Shown here: one piece after another, positions 41,884 to 51,064 of the stretch
Numbering within the stretch: the first letter of the stretch is position 1
How the letters are laid out: each line of letters starts with the position of its first letter
DNA from: Streptomyces sp. A0642
GTDB lineage: Bacteria > Actinomycetota > Actinomycetes > Streptomycetales > Streptomycetaceae
Reading direction: 5' to 3'
Assembly: GCF_004795105.1 (NCBI RefSeq)
Contig: NZ_SSBL01000014.1
Location: 62,001-126,000 of the forward strand
Length of the DNA: 64,000 nucleotides
The notes under the pieces: model-generated
Told to the model about the DNA's origin: nothing
Database searches by the model: none
The model's input: only the letters and a program-made list of their open reading frames with translations
Program-made: the position numbers and the translations under genes

Positions 41884-43845
41884 TCAGGAGAAGTCGGCGA
41901 CGTTCTTCGCGGTGACGACCTTGACCGGCACCTTCACCTGGGCGTCGGTCCTCTCCCCCCGCGCCGCCTTGACCGCGTTCTGCACGGCGACCTTGCCGAG
42001 TTCGGCGGGCTGCTGGGCGACGGAGGCGAAGAGGGTGCCGCCCTCGACCGCCTTCAGCCCGTCCGGCGTGCCGTCGAAGCCGACCACGGCGACGTCCTTG
42101 CCGGCCTTGGCGCCGAGCGCCTTCGCCGCGCCGAGGGCCATCTCGTCGTTCTCCGCGAAGACACCGTCGATGTCCCCGTGGCCCTGCAGCATGTTGGTCA
42201 TCACGTCCAGGCCCTTGGAGCGGTCGAAGTCGGCGGGCTGCTTGGCGACGACCTTGATGCCCGGGTACGCCGCGAGTCCCTCGGCGAAGCCCGCTCCGCG
42301 CTCACGGCTGGCGGAGGTGCCGGCCGTGCCCTGGAGGATGACGATCTTCCCCCGGCCGCCCAGCTCGTCCGCGAGCGCCTTGGCGGCGAGCTTGCCGCCC
42401 TCGACGTTGTCGGAGGCGACGAACGCCGCCGTGTCGGCCTTGTTGACGCCCCGGTCGGCGGCGATCACGGGGATGTCCGCCTTGTTGGCGCCGCGCACGG
42501 CGGGGCCGACGGCATCGGAGTCGACGGGGTTGACGATCACCGAGGCCATCTGGGAACTGGTGAAGTTCTGGAGCTGGTTGGCCTGCTGCGAGGCGTCGTT
42601 CTGGGCGTCGGTGACGGTCAGTTCGACACCGGCGGCCTTCGCCTCGGCCTGGGCGCCTTCCTTCATCTGGACGAAGAAGGGGTTGTTGAGCGTGGAGAGC
42701 GACATCCCGATCTTCGTGGTGGTCGAGGAGGAGCCCGGGTTGAAGAGCGTGACGGCGGCGACGACGGCGGCCAGCGCGACGGCGGCCGCGCCGATCTTCA
42801 TCGCGCTCTTCCCCTTGCCGCCGGATCCCGACGCCCCGGGTGCTCCCGCGGCGCCCGCCGTACTGCCGGTGCGGCGGCGCAGCGTGTCGAAGAGGACGGC
42901 CAGCGCGATGACGACGCCGATGACGACCTGCTGCCAGAAGGCGGACACGGAGAGCAGGTTGAGGCCGTTGCGGAGCACGGCGAGGATCAGAGCGCCGATG
43001 AGGGTGCCCGAGGCCTTGCCGACACCGCCGGCGAGGCTGGCGCCGCCGATGACGACGGCGGCGATGGCGTCCAGTTCGTATCCCTGGGCGGCCTGCGGCT
43101 GCGCGGAGGCGAGCCGGGAGGCGAGGACGACACCGGCGACGGCCGCGAAGAGACCGGCGAGGGCGTAGATGACGAGCTTCTGGCGCTTGACCCGGATGCC
43201 GGAGAGGCGGGCCGCCTCCTCGTTGCCGCCGATCGCGTACATGGACCGGCCGATGTAGGTGCGCCGCAGGATGACGGCGGTGATCAGGCCCATCGCGATC
43301 ATGACGAGGACCGGCACCGGCAGCCAGCCGCCGAGGGTGTCGCCTATCCGCGAGACCGACTCGGGGAAGGCGATGGGGCTGCCCTGCGAGATGACCAGGG
43401 AGAGCCCGCGCCCGATGGAGAGCATGGCCAGCGTCGCGATGAACGGCGGGAGTTTGCCGTACGCGACGAGCGCGCCGTTGACCAGGCCGCAGGCGAGGCC
43501 GGTGGCCGCGGCGAGCAGCACGGCGAGGACGACGGGGACGCCTTCGCTGGTGGCGAGCCAGGCCAGCACCGTGGCCGAGAGCGCGGCGACCGAGCCGACG
43601 GAGAGATCGATCCCGGCCGAGACGATGACGAAGGTGACGCCGAAGGCGAGGATCGCGGTGACGGCGGCCTGGACGCCCACGTTGAGCAGGTTGTCCGTGG
43701 TCAGGAAGTCGCCGGAGAGCACCGACATGGCGACGACCAGGATCACGAGGGCGCTGAGGGCGCCGTTGTCGAGCAGGAGGCGGCGCAGTGCCGAGGCGGT
43801 TGTGCCGCCGCTGCCCGTGTTGTTCTTGACGGTGTCAGTGGCCAC
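41884..43845 (-). CDS. Fused ribose-type ABC permease and substrate-binding protein (RbsC-RbsB)
   Basis: 653 residues. Residues 1 to about 330 are the RbsC permease (GVTFVIVSAGIDLSVGSVAALSA, GLVNGALVAYGKLPPFIATLAM, GGNEEAARLSGI, VVIGGASLAGGVG). A Gly/Ala/Ser linker (about 333-350) leads to one further helix (AAAVALAAVVAAVTLF) and then a complete periplasmic-binding fold (about 375-653: KIGMSLSTLNNPFFVQMKEGAQAEA, NPVDSDAV, DGVFAENDEMALGA). The domain has no signal peptide or lipobox of its own; the extra helix would carry it outside and keep it tied to its channel. Usually these are two genes. Overlaps rbsA by 11 bases. Confidence 0.92.
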   Translation of the reverse strand: MATDTVKNNTGSGGTTASALRRLLLDNGALSALVILVVAMSVLSGDFLTTDNLLNVGVQAAVTAILAFGVTFVIVSAGIDLSVGSVAALSATVLAWLATSEGVPVVLAVLLAAATGLACGLVNGALVAYGKLPPFIATLAMLSIGRGLSLVISQGSPIAFPESVSRIGDTLGGWLPVPVLVMIAMGLITAVILRRTYIGRSMYAIGGNEEAARLSGIRVKRQKLVIYALAGLFAAVAGVVLASRLASAQPQAAQGYELDAIAAVVIGGASLAGGVGKASGTLIGALILAVLRNGLNLLSVSAFWQQVVIGVVIALAVLFDTLRRRTGSTAGAAGAPGASGSGGKGKSAMKIGAAAVALAAVVAAVTLFNPGSSSTTTKIGMSLSTLNNPFFVQMKEGAQAEAKAAGVELTVTDAQNDASQQANQLQNFTSSQMASVIVNPVDSDAVGPAVRGANKADIPVIAADRGVNKADTAAFVASDNVEGGKLAAKALADELGGRGKIVILQGTAGTSASRERGAGFAEGLAAYPGIKVVAKQPADFDRSKGLDVMTNMLQGHGDIDGVFAENDEMALGAAKALGAKAGKDVAVVGFDGTPDGLKAVEGGTLFASVAQQPAELGKVAVQNAVKAARGERTDAQVKVPVKVVTAKNVADFS

Positions 43846-45373
43846 GGGGGGCCTCCACTTTCTTCACTGCGGGCTCGTTCGAGGGGGGTGGGGTGAGGGC
43901 GAGGGCCATCACGGCGTCCTGGGTGGCCGCGTCCCGGCTGAGTTCACCGGCGAGGCGGCCCTGTGCCATGACGAGCACGCGGTCGCTCATGCCGAGGACC
44001 TCGGGCAGGTCGCTGGAGATCATCAGCACCGCGTGGCCGGAGGCGGTCAGCTCGTTCATGAGCTGGTAGATCTCCACCTTGGCTCCGACGTCGATGCCGC
44101 GGGTCGGCTCGTCGAGGATCAGCACCTTGGTGTCGGCCAGCAGCCACTTGCCGATGACGACCTTCTGCTGGTTGCCGCCGGAGAGGGTGCGCACGTGCTG
44201 CCCGAGGCCGGCCATCCGCACGCCCAGCTGTCCGGCGATGCGGGCGGCCGCGGTGCGCTGGCCCTTGAGGTCGACGAGTCCGCCGCGCGAGGCGGACTTG
44301 AGCGTGACCAGGCCGAGGTTCTCCTGCACGGAGGCGTCGAGCAACAGGCCCTGGCCCTTGCGGTCCTCGGGAACCAGGCCGAGCCCTGCCCTCATGGCGG
44401 CGTTCACGTCGTGGCCGGGCAGCTCGCTGCCGAGGACCTCGACGCTGCCGCGGTCGTAGCGGTCGGCGCCGAACACGGCGCGGGCGACCTCGGTGCGTCC
44501 GGCGCCGACCAGTCCGGCGATGCCGACGATCTCGCCGGCGCGGACCTCGAAGTCGATGTCCTGGAAGACGCCGTCCCGGGTGAGCCCGCGCACCGTCAGC
44601 AGCGGTGCGCCCTGTTCGGCGCGTGCGCGCGGGTACTGCTGGCCGATGCTGCGGCCCACCATCAGCCGGACCAGTTCGTCCTGCGGGGTGGAGGCGGGGA
44701 CCTGGTCGACGGAGCGGCCGTCGCGCAGCACGGTGACGCGGTCGCCGAGGGCGGCGATTTCCTCCAGGTGGTGGGTGATGAAGACGATTCCGACGCCTTC
44801 GGCACGCAGCTGCCGCACGATCGCGAAGAGCTTCTCCACCTCCTCGGAGGTGAGGACGGCGGTCGGCTCGTCCATGATCAGCACGCGGGCGTCGACGCTG
44901 AGCGCCTTGGCGATCTCGACCATCTGGAGGCGGGCGATGCCGAGGTCCCGGACACGGGCCCGGGGGGACACGTCGACACCGACCCGGCGCAGCAGCGTCT
45001 CGGCGTCCGCCTCCATCTTCTTGCGGTCGATCAGACCGAACCGCCGCGGCTGGCGGCCGAGGAAGATGTTCTCGGCGACCGTGAGGTCGGGCACCAGGTT
45101 GAACTCCTGGTAGATGGTGGCGATTTTGAGGCGCTCGGCGTCCTGGGCGCTCTGGATGCGCACCTCGGCGCCCTCCGCGTAGACGGTGCCGCTGTCGGGG
45201 CGGTAGGCGCCGGAGAGCATCTTGATGAGGGTGCTCTTGCCGGCGCCGTTCTCGCCGAGCAGGACGTGGACCTCGCCGCGGCGCAGGTCGAAGTCGACCG
45301 AGTCGAGGGCGACGACGCCGGGGAAGGTCTTGCGGATGTTCTCGATGCGCAGCAACTCGTCCGGGTCGCTCAC
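43835..45373 (-). CDS. rbsA: Ribose-type ABC transporter ATP-binding protein
   Basis: 512 residues from GTG at 45373 (GTGA overlap with the lacI stop). Two nucleotide-binding domains: Walker A GENGAGKST near 40 and a degenerate second site GLVGAGRTE near 285; signature motifs and Walker B ARVLIMDEPTAVLT and KVLILDEPTRGID. The double-domain layout is standard for carbohydrate CUT2 transporters. Works with the fused permease/binding protein. Confidence 0.95.
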   Translation of the reverse strand: MSDPDELLRIENIRKTFPGVVALDSVDFDLRRGEVHVLLGENGAGKSTLIKMLSGAYRPDSGTVYAEGAEVRIQSAQDAERLKIATIYQEFNLVPDLTVAENIFLGRQPRRFGLIDRKKMEADAETLLRRVGVDVSPRARVRDLGIARLQMVEIAKALSVDARVLIMDEPTAVLTSEEVEKLFAIVRQLRAEGVGIVFITHHLEEIAALGDRVTVLRDGRSVDQVPASTPQDELVRLMVGRSIGQQYPRARAEQGAPLLTVRGLTRDGVFQDIDFEVRAGEIVGIAGLVGAGRTEVARAVFGADRYDRGSVEVLGSELPGHDVNAAMRAGLGLVPEDRKGQGLLLDASVQENLGLVTLKSASRGGLVDLKGQRTAAARIAGQLGVRMAGLGQHVRTLSGGNQQKVVIGKWLLADTKVLILDEPTRGIDVGAKVEIYQLMNELTASGHAVLMISSDLPEVLGMSDRVLVMAQGRLAGELSRDAATQDAVMALALTPPPSNEPAVKKVEAPRGH

Positions 45374-46404
45374 AGCTTGCTCCTGGCGTCGCGGGGATCG
45401 GATGCGGTGGTGGCGGGCTCGCCGCAGGAGCGGCGCACGACGAGGCGGGCGGCCAGGGTGACCGACTGCGGGGGCCTGCCCTCGATGAGGTCGGTCAAGG
45501 CGTGCACGGCGGCCCGGCCGAGGTCGGCGGTGGGCTGCGCGACGGCGGTGATCGGCGGCCCGGTGTGGACGAACCACGGGATGTCGTCGAAGGCCGCCAG
45601 CCCGATGTCCTCCGGGACGGAGAGGCCCCGGGCGCGGATCGCGTCGAGCGCGCCGAGCGCCATCAGGTTGTCGGCGGCGAAGACCACGTCCGGCGGCTGG
45701 GCGAGGGCGAGGAAGCCCTCGGTGACGCGCCGGCCGCTGTCGGCCTGGAAGTCTCCCTGGCCGACGAGTTCGGCGGGCAGCGGGATGCCGTAGGCGTGCA
45801 GCGCCGCGCGGAAGGCCTCGACGCGCTCCTTGCCCGTGGTGGTGGCGGCGGGCCCGGCGATGATGGCGAGCCTGCGGTGGCCGAGGCCGTGCAGGTGGGC
45901 GACGAGGTCCCGGATGGCCCCTGTGCCGTCGGCCCGGACCACGGGGACGTCGAGGCCCGGCATCCACCGGTCGACGAAGACCATCGGGGTGGGCCCCTCG
46001 GCGGTCTGCCGCATCAGCGGCGAGCTGCCGTCGGCGGGTGAGACGAGGAGCCCGTCGATCCGCCGGTCGAGCAGGGTCCGCACATGGTGGTCCTGGAGCT
46101 CGGGCCGCTCGTTGGCGTTGCCGATGATGACGCTGTAGCCGAGCGCCCGCGCCTCCTCCTCCACCGACCGGGCCAGCTCGGTGAAATACGGGTTGAGCAC
46201 GTCGCTGATGACGAGCCCGAGGGTGCGCGTCTGATCGGTGCGCAGCGACCGGGCGACCGCGTTGGGCCGGTACCCGAGCCCTTCCACGGCGGCCGTCACC
46301 CGCGTACGGGCGTCGTCACTCACCGATGGGTGTCCGTTGAGGACCCGCGAGACCGTGGCGACGGAAACCCCCGCTGCCGCGGCGACATCTTTGATGCCCG
46401 CCAT
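45370..46404 (-). CDS. LacI-family regulator of the rbs operon
   Basis: 344 residues from ATG at 46404, where the helix-turn-helix IKDVAAAAGVSVATVSRVLNGHPSVSDDARTRV starts; AAGGAGG lies upstream. The ligand domain is a periplasmic-binding-protein fold (LGLVISDVLNPYFTELARSVEEEA). It is the first gene of the operon and overlaps rbsA, so it probably represses itself and the uptake genes, released by ribose or a phosphate of it. Confidence 0.93.
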   Translation of the reverse strand: MAGIKDVAAAAGVSVATVSRVLNGHPSVSDDARTRVTAAVEGLGYRPNAVARSLRTDQTRTLGLVISDVLNPYFTELARSVEEEARALGYSVIIGNANERPELQDHHVRTLLDRRIDGLLVSPADGSSPLMRQTAEGPTPMVFVDRWMPGLDVPVVRADGTGAIRDLVAHLHGLGHRRLAIIAGPAATTTGKERVEAFRAALHAYGIPLPAELVGQGDFQADSGRRVTEGFLALAQPPDVVFAADNLMALGALDAIRARGLSVPEDIGLAAFDDIPWFVHTGPPITAVAQPTADLGRAAVHALTDLIEGRPPQSVTLAARLVVRRSCGEPATTASDPRDARSKL

Positions 46405-46474
46405 GTCCGGACCACCTCCTTGTGGCTCCGTCCACCGCGGCCGACGACAGCGGGAGCTGCCCGGCCGCGAGGCG

Positions 46475-46510
46475 TGGAAACGATTACATGAGCGATTGGA
46501 AACGATTACA
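46475..46510. promoter_or_regulatory. Two LacI-type operators 22 bp apart
   Basis: TGGAAACGATTACA at 46475-46488 and again at 46497-46510. Each fits the LacI-family pattern TGNAANCGNTNNCA. The 22-bp spacing, two helical turns, puts them on one face of the DNA. They lie 71-106 bp upstream of the lacI start. Confidence 0.8.
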
Positions 46511-46595
46511 CGGGCCTGAGGCAAGGGGGTGAGGGAGTGAGAAATCAGATCGTGATGCGCGCGCTCAGATGAGCAGGACCGGGAGTCCGGTCCCG

Positions 46596-47477
46596 TTACT
46601 CGCTGCTCCGGCGGGCGTTCACCGCGGAGGGCGCGTCATGGCGCCCCGCGTCCAGGCGCTGCCCGGCACCACCGTCCGCGTCCAGGCCCGCCAGCAGGCG
46701 CAGCCCGTCCTCGGCGGGGCTGCCCGGGGCCGCCGACAGCACCAGCAGCTCCCGGCCGGCTTCGTCCGGCAGCGCGAAGTTCTCCTGGTGCAGCTCCAGC
46801 AGTCCGACCAGCGGATGCCGGAACGCCTTGCGCCCATGGGTGCGGGCGCGCACATCCGCCCGGGCCCAGAGCCGACGGAACCGCTCGCTGCCCATGGCCA
46901 GTTCACCGATGAGCGAGGCGAGGCGGGGATCCTCGGGATATCTGCCGGCGGCCAGGCGCAGATGCCCGACCGCGTCGAGGGTGCAGGTCTCCCAGTCCGC
47001 GTACAGACCGCGCTCGCTCTCCTCCAGGAAGAGGTGCCGGGCGGTGTTCAGGCCCGGCATCGGCCGGCCGTAGAGCAGCCCGGCGAGGCGGTTCCCGGCG
47101 AGGACGTCCAGCCGGTGGTCCATGATCAGCGCGGGTGCGTCGACGACCAGGTCGAGGACCCGCAGCACCTCCGGCCGCACCCGTCCGCCCGGCGCCTTCG
47201 CACGTCGCCGCCGCTGCCGGGCGAGGCGGTGGAGGTGTTCCCGCTCGGTCTCGTCGAGGCCGAGGACACGGGCGAGCGCGTCGAGGACCTGCTCGGAGGG
47301 CTGGGTCGCGCGGCCCTGCTCCAGCCGTACGTAGTAGTCGACGCTGACTCCGGACAGGTGGGCGACCTCTTCGCGGCGCAGCCCCTCCACCCGGCGGCGG
47401 CTGTCGGTGGGGATGCCGACGGCGGCCGGGTCGACCCGGGAACGCCGGGTCCGCAGGAAGCCCGCGAGATCGTCCAT
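46596..47477 (-). CDS. XRE-type helix-turn-helix regulator with MmyB-like ligand domain
   Basis: 293 residues from ATG at 47477. The N-terminal part LAGFLRTRRSRV, GLRREEVAHLSGVSVDYYVRLEQGR is a helix-turn-helix; the rest (ALIMDHRLDVLAGNRLAGLLYG, FLEESERGLYADWE, FRRLWARADVRARTHGRKAFRHPLVG) fits the MmyB-like ligand-binding domain. Divergent from a flavodoxin-fold reductase 144 bp away, a pairing often seen in Streptomyces, so it probably regulates that gene. Ligand unknown, possibly a fatty acid or quinone-like compound. Confidence 0.9.
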   Translation of the reverse strand: MDDLAGFLRTRRSRVDPAAVGIPTDSRRRVEGLRREEVAHLSGVSVDYYVRLEQGRATQPSEQVLDALARVLGLDETEREHLHRLARQRRRRAKAPGGRVRPEVLRVLDLVVDAPALIMDHRLDVLAGNRLAGLLYGRPMPGLNTARHLFLEESERGLYADWETCTLDAVGHLRLAAGRYPEDPRLASLIGELAMGSERFRRLWARADVRARTHGRKAFRHPLVGLLELHQENFALPDEAGRELLVLSAAPGSPAEDGLRLLAGLDADGGAGQRLDAGRHDAPSAVNARRSSE

Positions 47478-47621
47478 GCCCTCCAGTATGGGCACGGTGT
47501 CGCGCGGGAAGGTGGCCCTGCCGGTACCAGGAAGTCCGGTCCGACGGAAGACGCGTCCCTGAACACCGGGCGCCCGGACGCCTTGAATCGAAGGCATCCG
47601 ATCCGCCCCGAAGGAGTCCCC

Positions 47622-48401
47622 GTGAAGATCCTGATCGTCCACGCCCACCCCGAACCGAAGTCGCTCAACAGCGCGCTGAAGGACCTCGCGGTGTCCACCC
47701 TGGAGACCGCCGGCCACGAGGTACGGGTGAGCGATCTGTACGCGATGAACTGGAAGGCGGTCGTGGACGCCGCGGACTACGGCCCCGAAGCCTCGGCCCC
47801 GTTGCGGGTCGCCCGTGACTCGGGCCGGGCCTTCGACGCCGGAACGCTCACCCCGGACGTCCGTGCCGAGCAGGAGAAGCTGCTGTGGGCCGACACGGTC
47901 ATCTTCCAGTTCCCGCTGTGGTGGTACTCGATGCCCGCGATCCTCAAGGGCTGGGTGGACCGGGTGTTCACCTACCACTTCGCGTACGGCGTCGGCGAGC
48001 ACAACGACACCAAGTACGGCGAGCGCTACGGCGAAGGCACGCTCGCGGGCCGCAGGGCCCTGCTGTCGGTGACGGTCGGCGGCCAGGAGTCGCACTACGC
48101 CGCCCGCGGCATCAACGGCCCCATCGACGACCTGCTGTTCCCGATCCAGCACGGCATCCTGTACTACCCGGGCGTCGAGGTACTGCCGCCGTTCGTGCTG
48201 TACGGCACCGACCGGATGACCGACGACGAGTTCCCGGACGCGGCCAAGGCCTGGGAACAGCGCCTGCTCGCCCTGGAGTCGACCGACCCGATCCCGTTCC
48301 GGCGGCAGAACTTCGGCGACTACGAGATCCCCTCGCTGCACCTGAAGGAGGGACTGGAGCCGGAGGGCCGCACGGGTTTCGGCCTCCACGTGCGCGGCTG
48401 A
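47622..48401 (+). CDS. NAD(P)H-dependent quinone reductase, flavodoxin-like fold
   Basis: 259 residues from GTG at 47622 with AAGGAG upstream. KILIVHAHPEPKSLNSALKDLAVSTL and WADTVIFQFPLWWYSMPAILKGWVDRVFTYHFAYGVG are hallmarks of the NQO1/MdaB flavoprotein family, which reduces quinones by two electrons to avoid semiquinones. Divergent regulator probably controls it. Confidence 0.92.
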   Translation: MKILIVHAHPEPKSLNSALKDLAVSTLETAGHEVRVSDLYAMNWKAVVDAADYGPEASAPLRVARDSGRAFDAGTLTPDVRAEQEKLLWADTVIFQFPLWWYSMPAILKGWVDRVFTYHFAYGVGEHNDTKYGERYGEGTLAGRRALLSVTVGGQESHYAARGINGPIDDLLFPIQHGILYYPGVEVLPPFVLYGTDRMTDDEFPDAAKAWEQRLLALESTDPIPFRRQNFGDYEIPSLHLKEGLEPEGRTGFGLHVRG

Positions 48402-48505
48402 GCGACGACGCCGAGGCCGTCGGCGGGGACGGTGGCCGCGTGATCCGGTGACCGTGCGGAACCACCCCTGACGGCCGCCGGAAGCCGACCGCATACGCTC
48501 GGCCC

Positions 48506-49342
48506 ATGCCCCTCCCGCCCGCATATGCCCTCGTCGCCACGGACCTGGACGGCACCCTGCTGCGCCGCGACGACACCGTGAGCTCCCGCACCCGCTCCGC
48601 CCTCGCCCTCGCGGCCGCCGCGGGAGCCCGCCACCTGGTGGTCACCGGCCGGCCCGTTCCGGGGGTGAGGGAGTTGCTGGCCGGGCTGGGCTACCGGGGT
48701 ATCGCCGTCTGCGGGCAGGGAACCCAGGTGTACGACGCCGGGTCCGGGCTCATGATCCGCGCGGTCGGCCTGGACCGGGAGCTGGCAGCCGCCGCGCTGG
48801 GCAAGATAGAGGCGCAGGTGGGGCAGGTCTTCGCGGCGGTCGATCAGGACGGGCCCGAGGGCCGGACCCTGATCGAGCCGGGCTACCTCATGCCGCACCC
48901 CGCACTGCCGGCCCATCGGGCGCTCCACCGGGACGAGTTGTGGGCGGCGCCGGTCGTCAAGGTGCTGATCCGGCACCCGGAACTGGACGACGACGCTCTC
49001 GCCTCCGCCGCCCACGCCGCCGTCGGGGATCTGGCCACCGTCACGCTGTCCGGCCCGGGGACCGTCGAGCTCCAGCCGTACGGCGTGGACAAGGGGACGG
49101 GGATCGCGCTCGCCGCCGAGTACCTCGGCCTGGATCCGGCGACCGCGATCGCCTTCGGCGACATGCCCAACGATCTGCCGATGTTCCGCAGTTGCGGGTA
49201 CGGGGTCGCGATGGCCAACGCCCATCCGCTGCTTCTGGCGGCGGCGGACGAGGTGACCCTGTCCCATGAGGAGGACGGGGTGGCCGTGGTCCTGGAGCGG
49301 GCCTTCGCCTCCACGGGGCCGACGGCGGTGCCGGCCCCCTGA
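48506..49342 (+). CDS. HAD-superfamily Cof-type phosphatase
   Basis: 278 residues. Motif I DLDGTLL with D13/D15, motif II VVTGRP, motif III lysine in VDKGTGIALAAEYLGL and motif IV FGDMPNDLPMF. Cof-type cap domain lies between II and III. It hydrolyses a sugar or cofactor phosphate; substrate unknown. Monocistronic, convergent with the TetR gene. Confidence 0.92.
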   Translation: MPLPPAYALVATDLDGTLLRRDDTVSSRTRSALALAAAAGARHLVVTGRPVPGVRELLAGLGYRGIAVCGQGTQVYDAGSGLMIRAVGLDRELAAAALGKIEAQVGQVFAAVDQDGPEGRTLIEPGYLMPHPALPAHRALHRDELWAAPVVKVLIRHPELDDDALASAAHAAVGDLATVTLSGPGTVELQPYGVDKGTGIALAAEYLGLDPATAIAFGDMPNDLPMFRSCGYGVAMANAHPLLLAAADEVTLSHEEDGVAVVLERAFASTGPTAVPAP

Positions 49343-49381
49343 TCGCCGTCCGGGCGGCGCTGCCGGGGCACCGGGCGGCTC

Positions 49382-49978
49382 TCAGCCGTCGGCTCCCCCG
49401 GCCCCCAGCGACCGCAGCACGTGCGCGACCAGGGCCGTCACCGTCTCAGGATCCTGCATCGGCTTGCGCAGGACGTGACGGTAGTAGACGGGGCCGTAGA
49501 GCATCTCCACCGCGAGGCGCAGATCCGCGCCGGGTGGGATCTGGCCCTGGTTCTGGGCGGACCGCAGGCGGTCGACCGCTGCCTCGAAGCGGGGGTCGAT
49601 CAGTTGGGTGCGAACCGTTTCGGCCAGGGCGTCGTCGTGGTGGAGTTCGGAGAGTATGCCGGCGTACGCGGGGCCGAAGGGGGGTTCCGCGAGGAATCTC
49701 ACCGCGCCCGTCACATGCGTGCGCAGGTCCTCGGTGATGTCGCCGGTGTCGGCGAACGGGGTGGCGGTGACCAGGGCCTCCGTGAACGCCTCCAGCAGCA
49801 CCGCGCTCTTCGACGGCCACCAGCGGTAGATCGTCTTCTTGCTGACGCCCGCCCGGGCCGCGATGGCCTCGACCGTGACCCGCCCGTACCCCTTCTCCGT
49901 GCAGAGGTCGAGGGCGGCCTCCAGGGTCGCCCTGCGGGAGCTTTCGCTCCGGCGCAGGGAACTCGGCGATGTGATCAT
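49382..49978 (-). CDS. TetR-family transcriptional regulator
   Basis: 198 residues from ATG at 49978; in-frame extension to 50041 crosses the likely promoter. The helix-turn-helix is RRATLEAALDLCTEKGYGRVTVEAIAARAGVSKKTIYRWWPSK; the C-terminal part fits the TetR ligand domain (TetR_C_11-like). No clear target gene; the ABC exporter operon lies upstream and reads towards it. Confidence 0.9.
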   Translation of the reverse strand: MITSPSSLRRSESSRRATLEAALDLCTEKGYGRVTVEAIAARAGVSKKTIYRWWPSKSAVLLEAFTEALVTATPFADTGDITEDLRTHVTGAVRFLAEPPFGPAYAGILSELHHDDALAETVRTQLIDPRFEAAVDRLRSAQNQGQIPPGADLRLAVEMLYGPVYYRHVLRKPMQDPETVTALVAHVLRSLGAGGADG

Positions 49979-49994
49979 TCGGTGAGCATAGGTC

Positions 49995-50046
49995 TGTTCG
50001 AGCCAATCGTTGTTGACAGTCCGTCGCCAAAAGTCGAACATGGCTC
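49995..50046. promoter_or_regulatory. Inverted repeats and a promoter-like pair upstream of the TetR gene
   Basis: TGTTCGA (49995-50001) is complementary to TCGAACA (50034-50040), and GAGCCA (50000-50005) to TGGCTC (50041-50046). Between them TTGACA (50013-50018) stands 17 bp from GAACAT on the plus strand. This is a candidate autoregulatory site; which direction the promoter serves is not clear. Confidence 0.35.
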
Positions 50047-50173
50047 AAGCGGGAAACGGAACGTACCGTGTCGGCTCGTTCCTTGCCTTGCACCGTTCGT
50101 GCCGTTCGTGCCGCGACGAGCCGATCGGGGGACGGCTCGCCGGCCGGCGGTACGGGTGCCGGAGCCGCTTCCC

Positions 50174-51064
50174 TCAGGCAGTGATGTCCTTCGCCGTGAA
50201 CCGCGCCCAGGCCGCCGAGCCGAACACCGCCGCGTACAGCGCCTGGAGCTCCAGGTTCTTCAGCACCTCGTCCCAGTAGAACGGCTCGCGCAGCAGGTCC
50301 GAGAAGGACAGCCAGTAGTGCGGGAAGAGATACGGGTGGATGCCGCTCAGCTGCGGGATGGTGTCCAGGATCTGGACGGTGATCAGCACCCCGACCGTCG
50401 CCGCCATGGCCGCGATCCCGCTATTGGTGAGGGTCGACACGAAGAGTCCGAGCGCCGCGAAGCCGGTCAGTGACGCCGCGACCGCCACCGCGACCAACCC
50501 CGCCCTGAGCAGCCCGTCGCCGAAACCGATCCGGGTGCCGGAGATCGTCGTGATGTCCTCGATGGGGAAGAGCAGCGCGCCCACGGCCAGTGCCGAGGCC
50601 GCCACGACGAGGGTCGCCACCAGGCAGAACGCCAGGGTGGAGGCGTACTTGGCGAGCAGCAGCCGGGTCCGGCCGGCCGGGGCCACCAGGAGGTAGCGCA
50701 GCGTTCCGGCGTCGGCCTCACCCGCGACGGCGTCGCCCGCGACGACGCCCACCGCCATCGGGAGGAAGACCGGGAGGGTCGCGGCGAGGGAGGCGAAGAC
50801 CAGGAAGAGGCCGTTGTTGGTCACCTGGGAGAGGAACGCGGGCCCCGCCCCGCCCTCGCCGGGCCCGGCGGGCGAACCGTCGGCCGTCTCGATGCGGACC
50901 GCGACCCCGATCAGCACGGGGACGGCGGCCAGTACGCCGAGCAGGGCGAGGGTGCGCCAGCGGCGCACGGTGGTGGTCAGCTCGGACCGCAGGATGCCGA
51001 GCGTCCACAGCGGGTTGCGCCGCGCCGCGGGGGCCTGGGCGGGGGCGAGTTCAGCCTGCGACAT
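50174..51064 (-). CDS. ABC-2 type transporter permease
   Basis: 296 residues with six hydrophobic helices (TLALLGVLAAVPVLIGVAV, LPVFLPMAVGVVAGDAVAGE, TLAFCLVATLVVAASALAVGAL and others). GEADAGTLRYLLVAPAGRTRLLLAKY is the ABC-2 permease coupling signature. Pairs with the ATPase upstream, whose end it overlaps by 14 bases. Exported substrate unknown. Confidence 0.92.
   Translation of the reverse strand: MSQAELAPAQAPAARRNPLWTLGILRSELTTTVRRWRTLALLGVLAAVPVLIGVAVRIETADGSPAGPGEGGAGPAFLSQVTNNGLFLVFASLAATLPVFLPMAVGVVAGDAVAGEADAGTLRYLLVAPAGRTRLLLAKYASTLAFCLVATLVVAASALAVGALLFPIEDITTISGTRIGFGDGLLRAGLVAVAVAASLTGFAALGLFVSTLTNSGIAAMAATVGVLITVQILDTIPQLSGIHPYLFPHYWLSFSDLLREPFYWDEVLKNLELQALYAAVFGSAAWARFTAKDITA

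Noticed and set aside
41884..43845. Frameshift or sequencing error joining rbsC and rbsB
   Set aside because: The linker and extra helix are smooth, frame and codon bias are continuous, and no start or lipobox for a separate binding protein is present. Resequencing would settle it.
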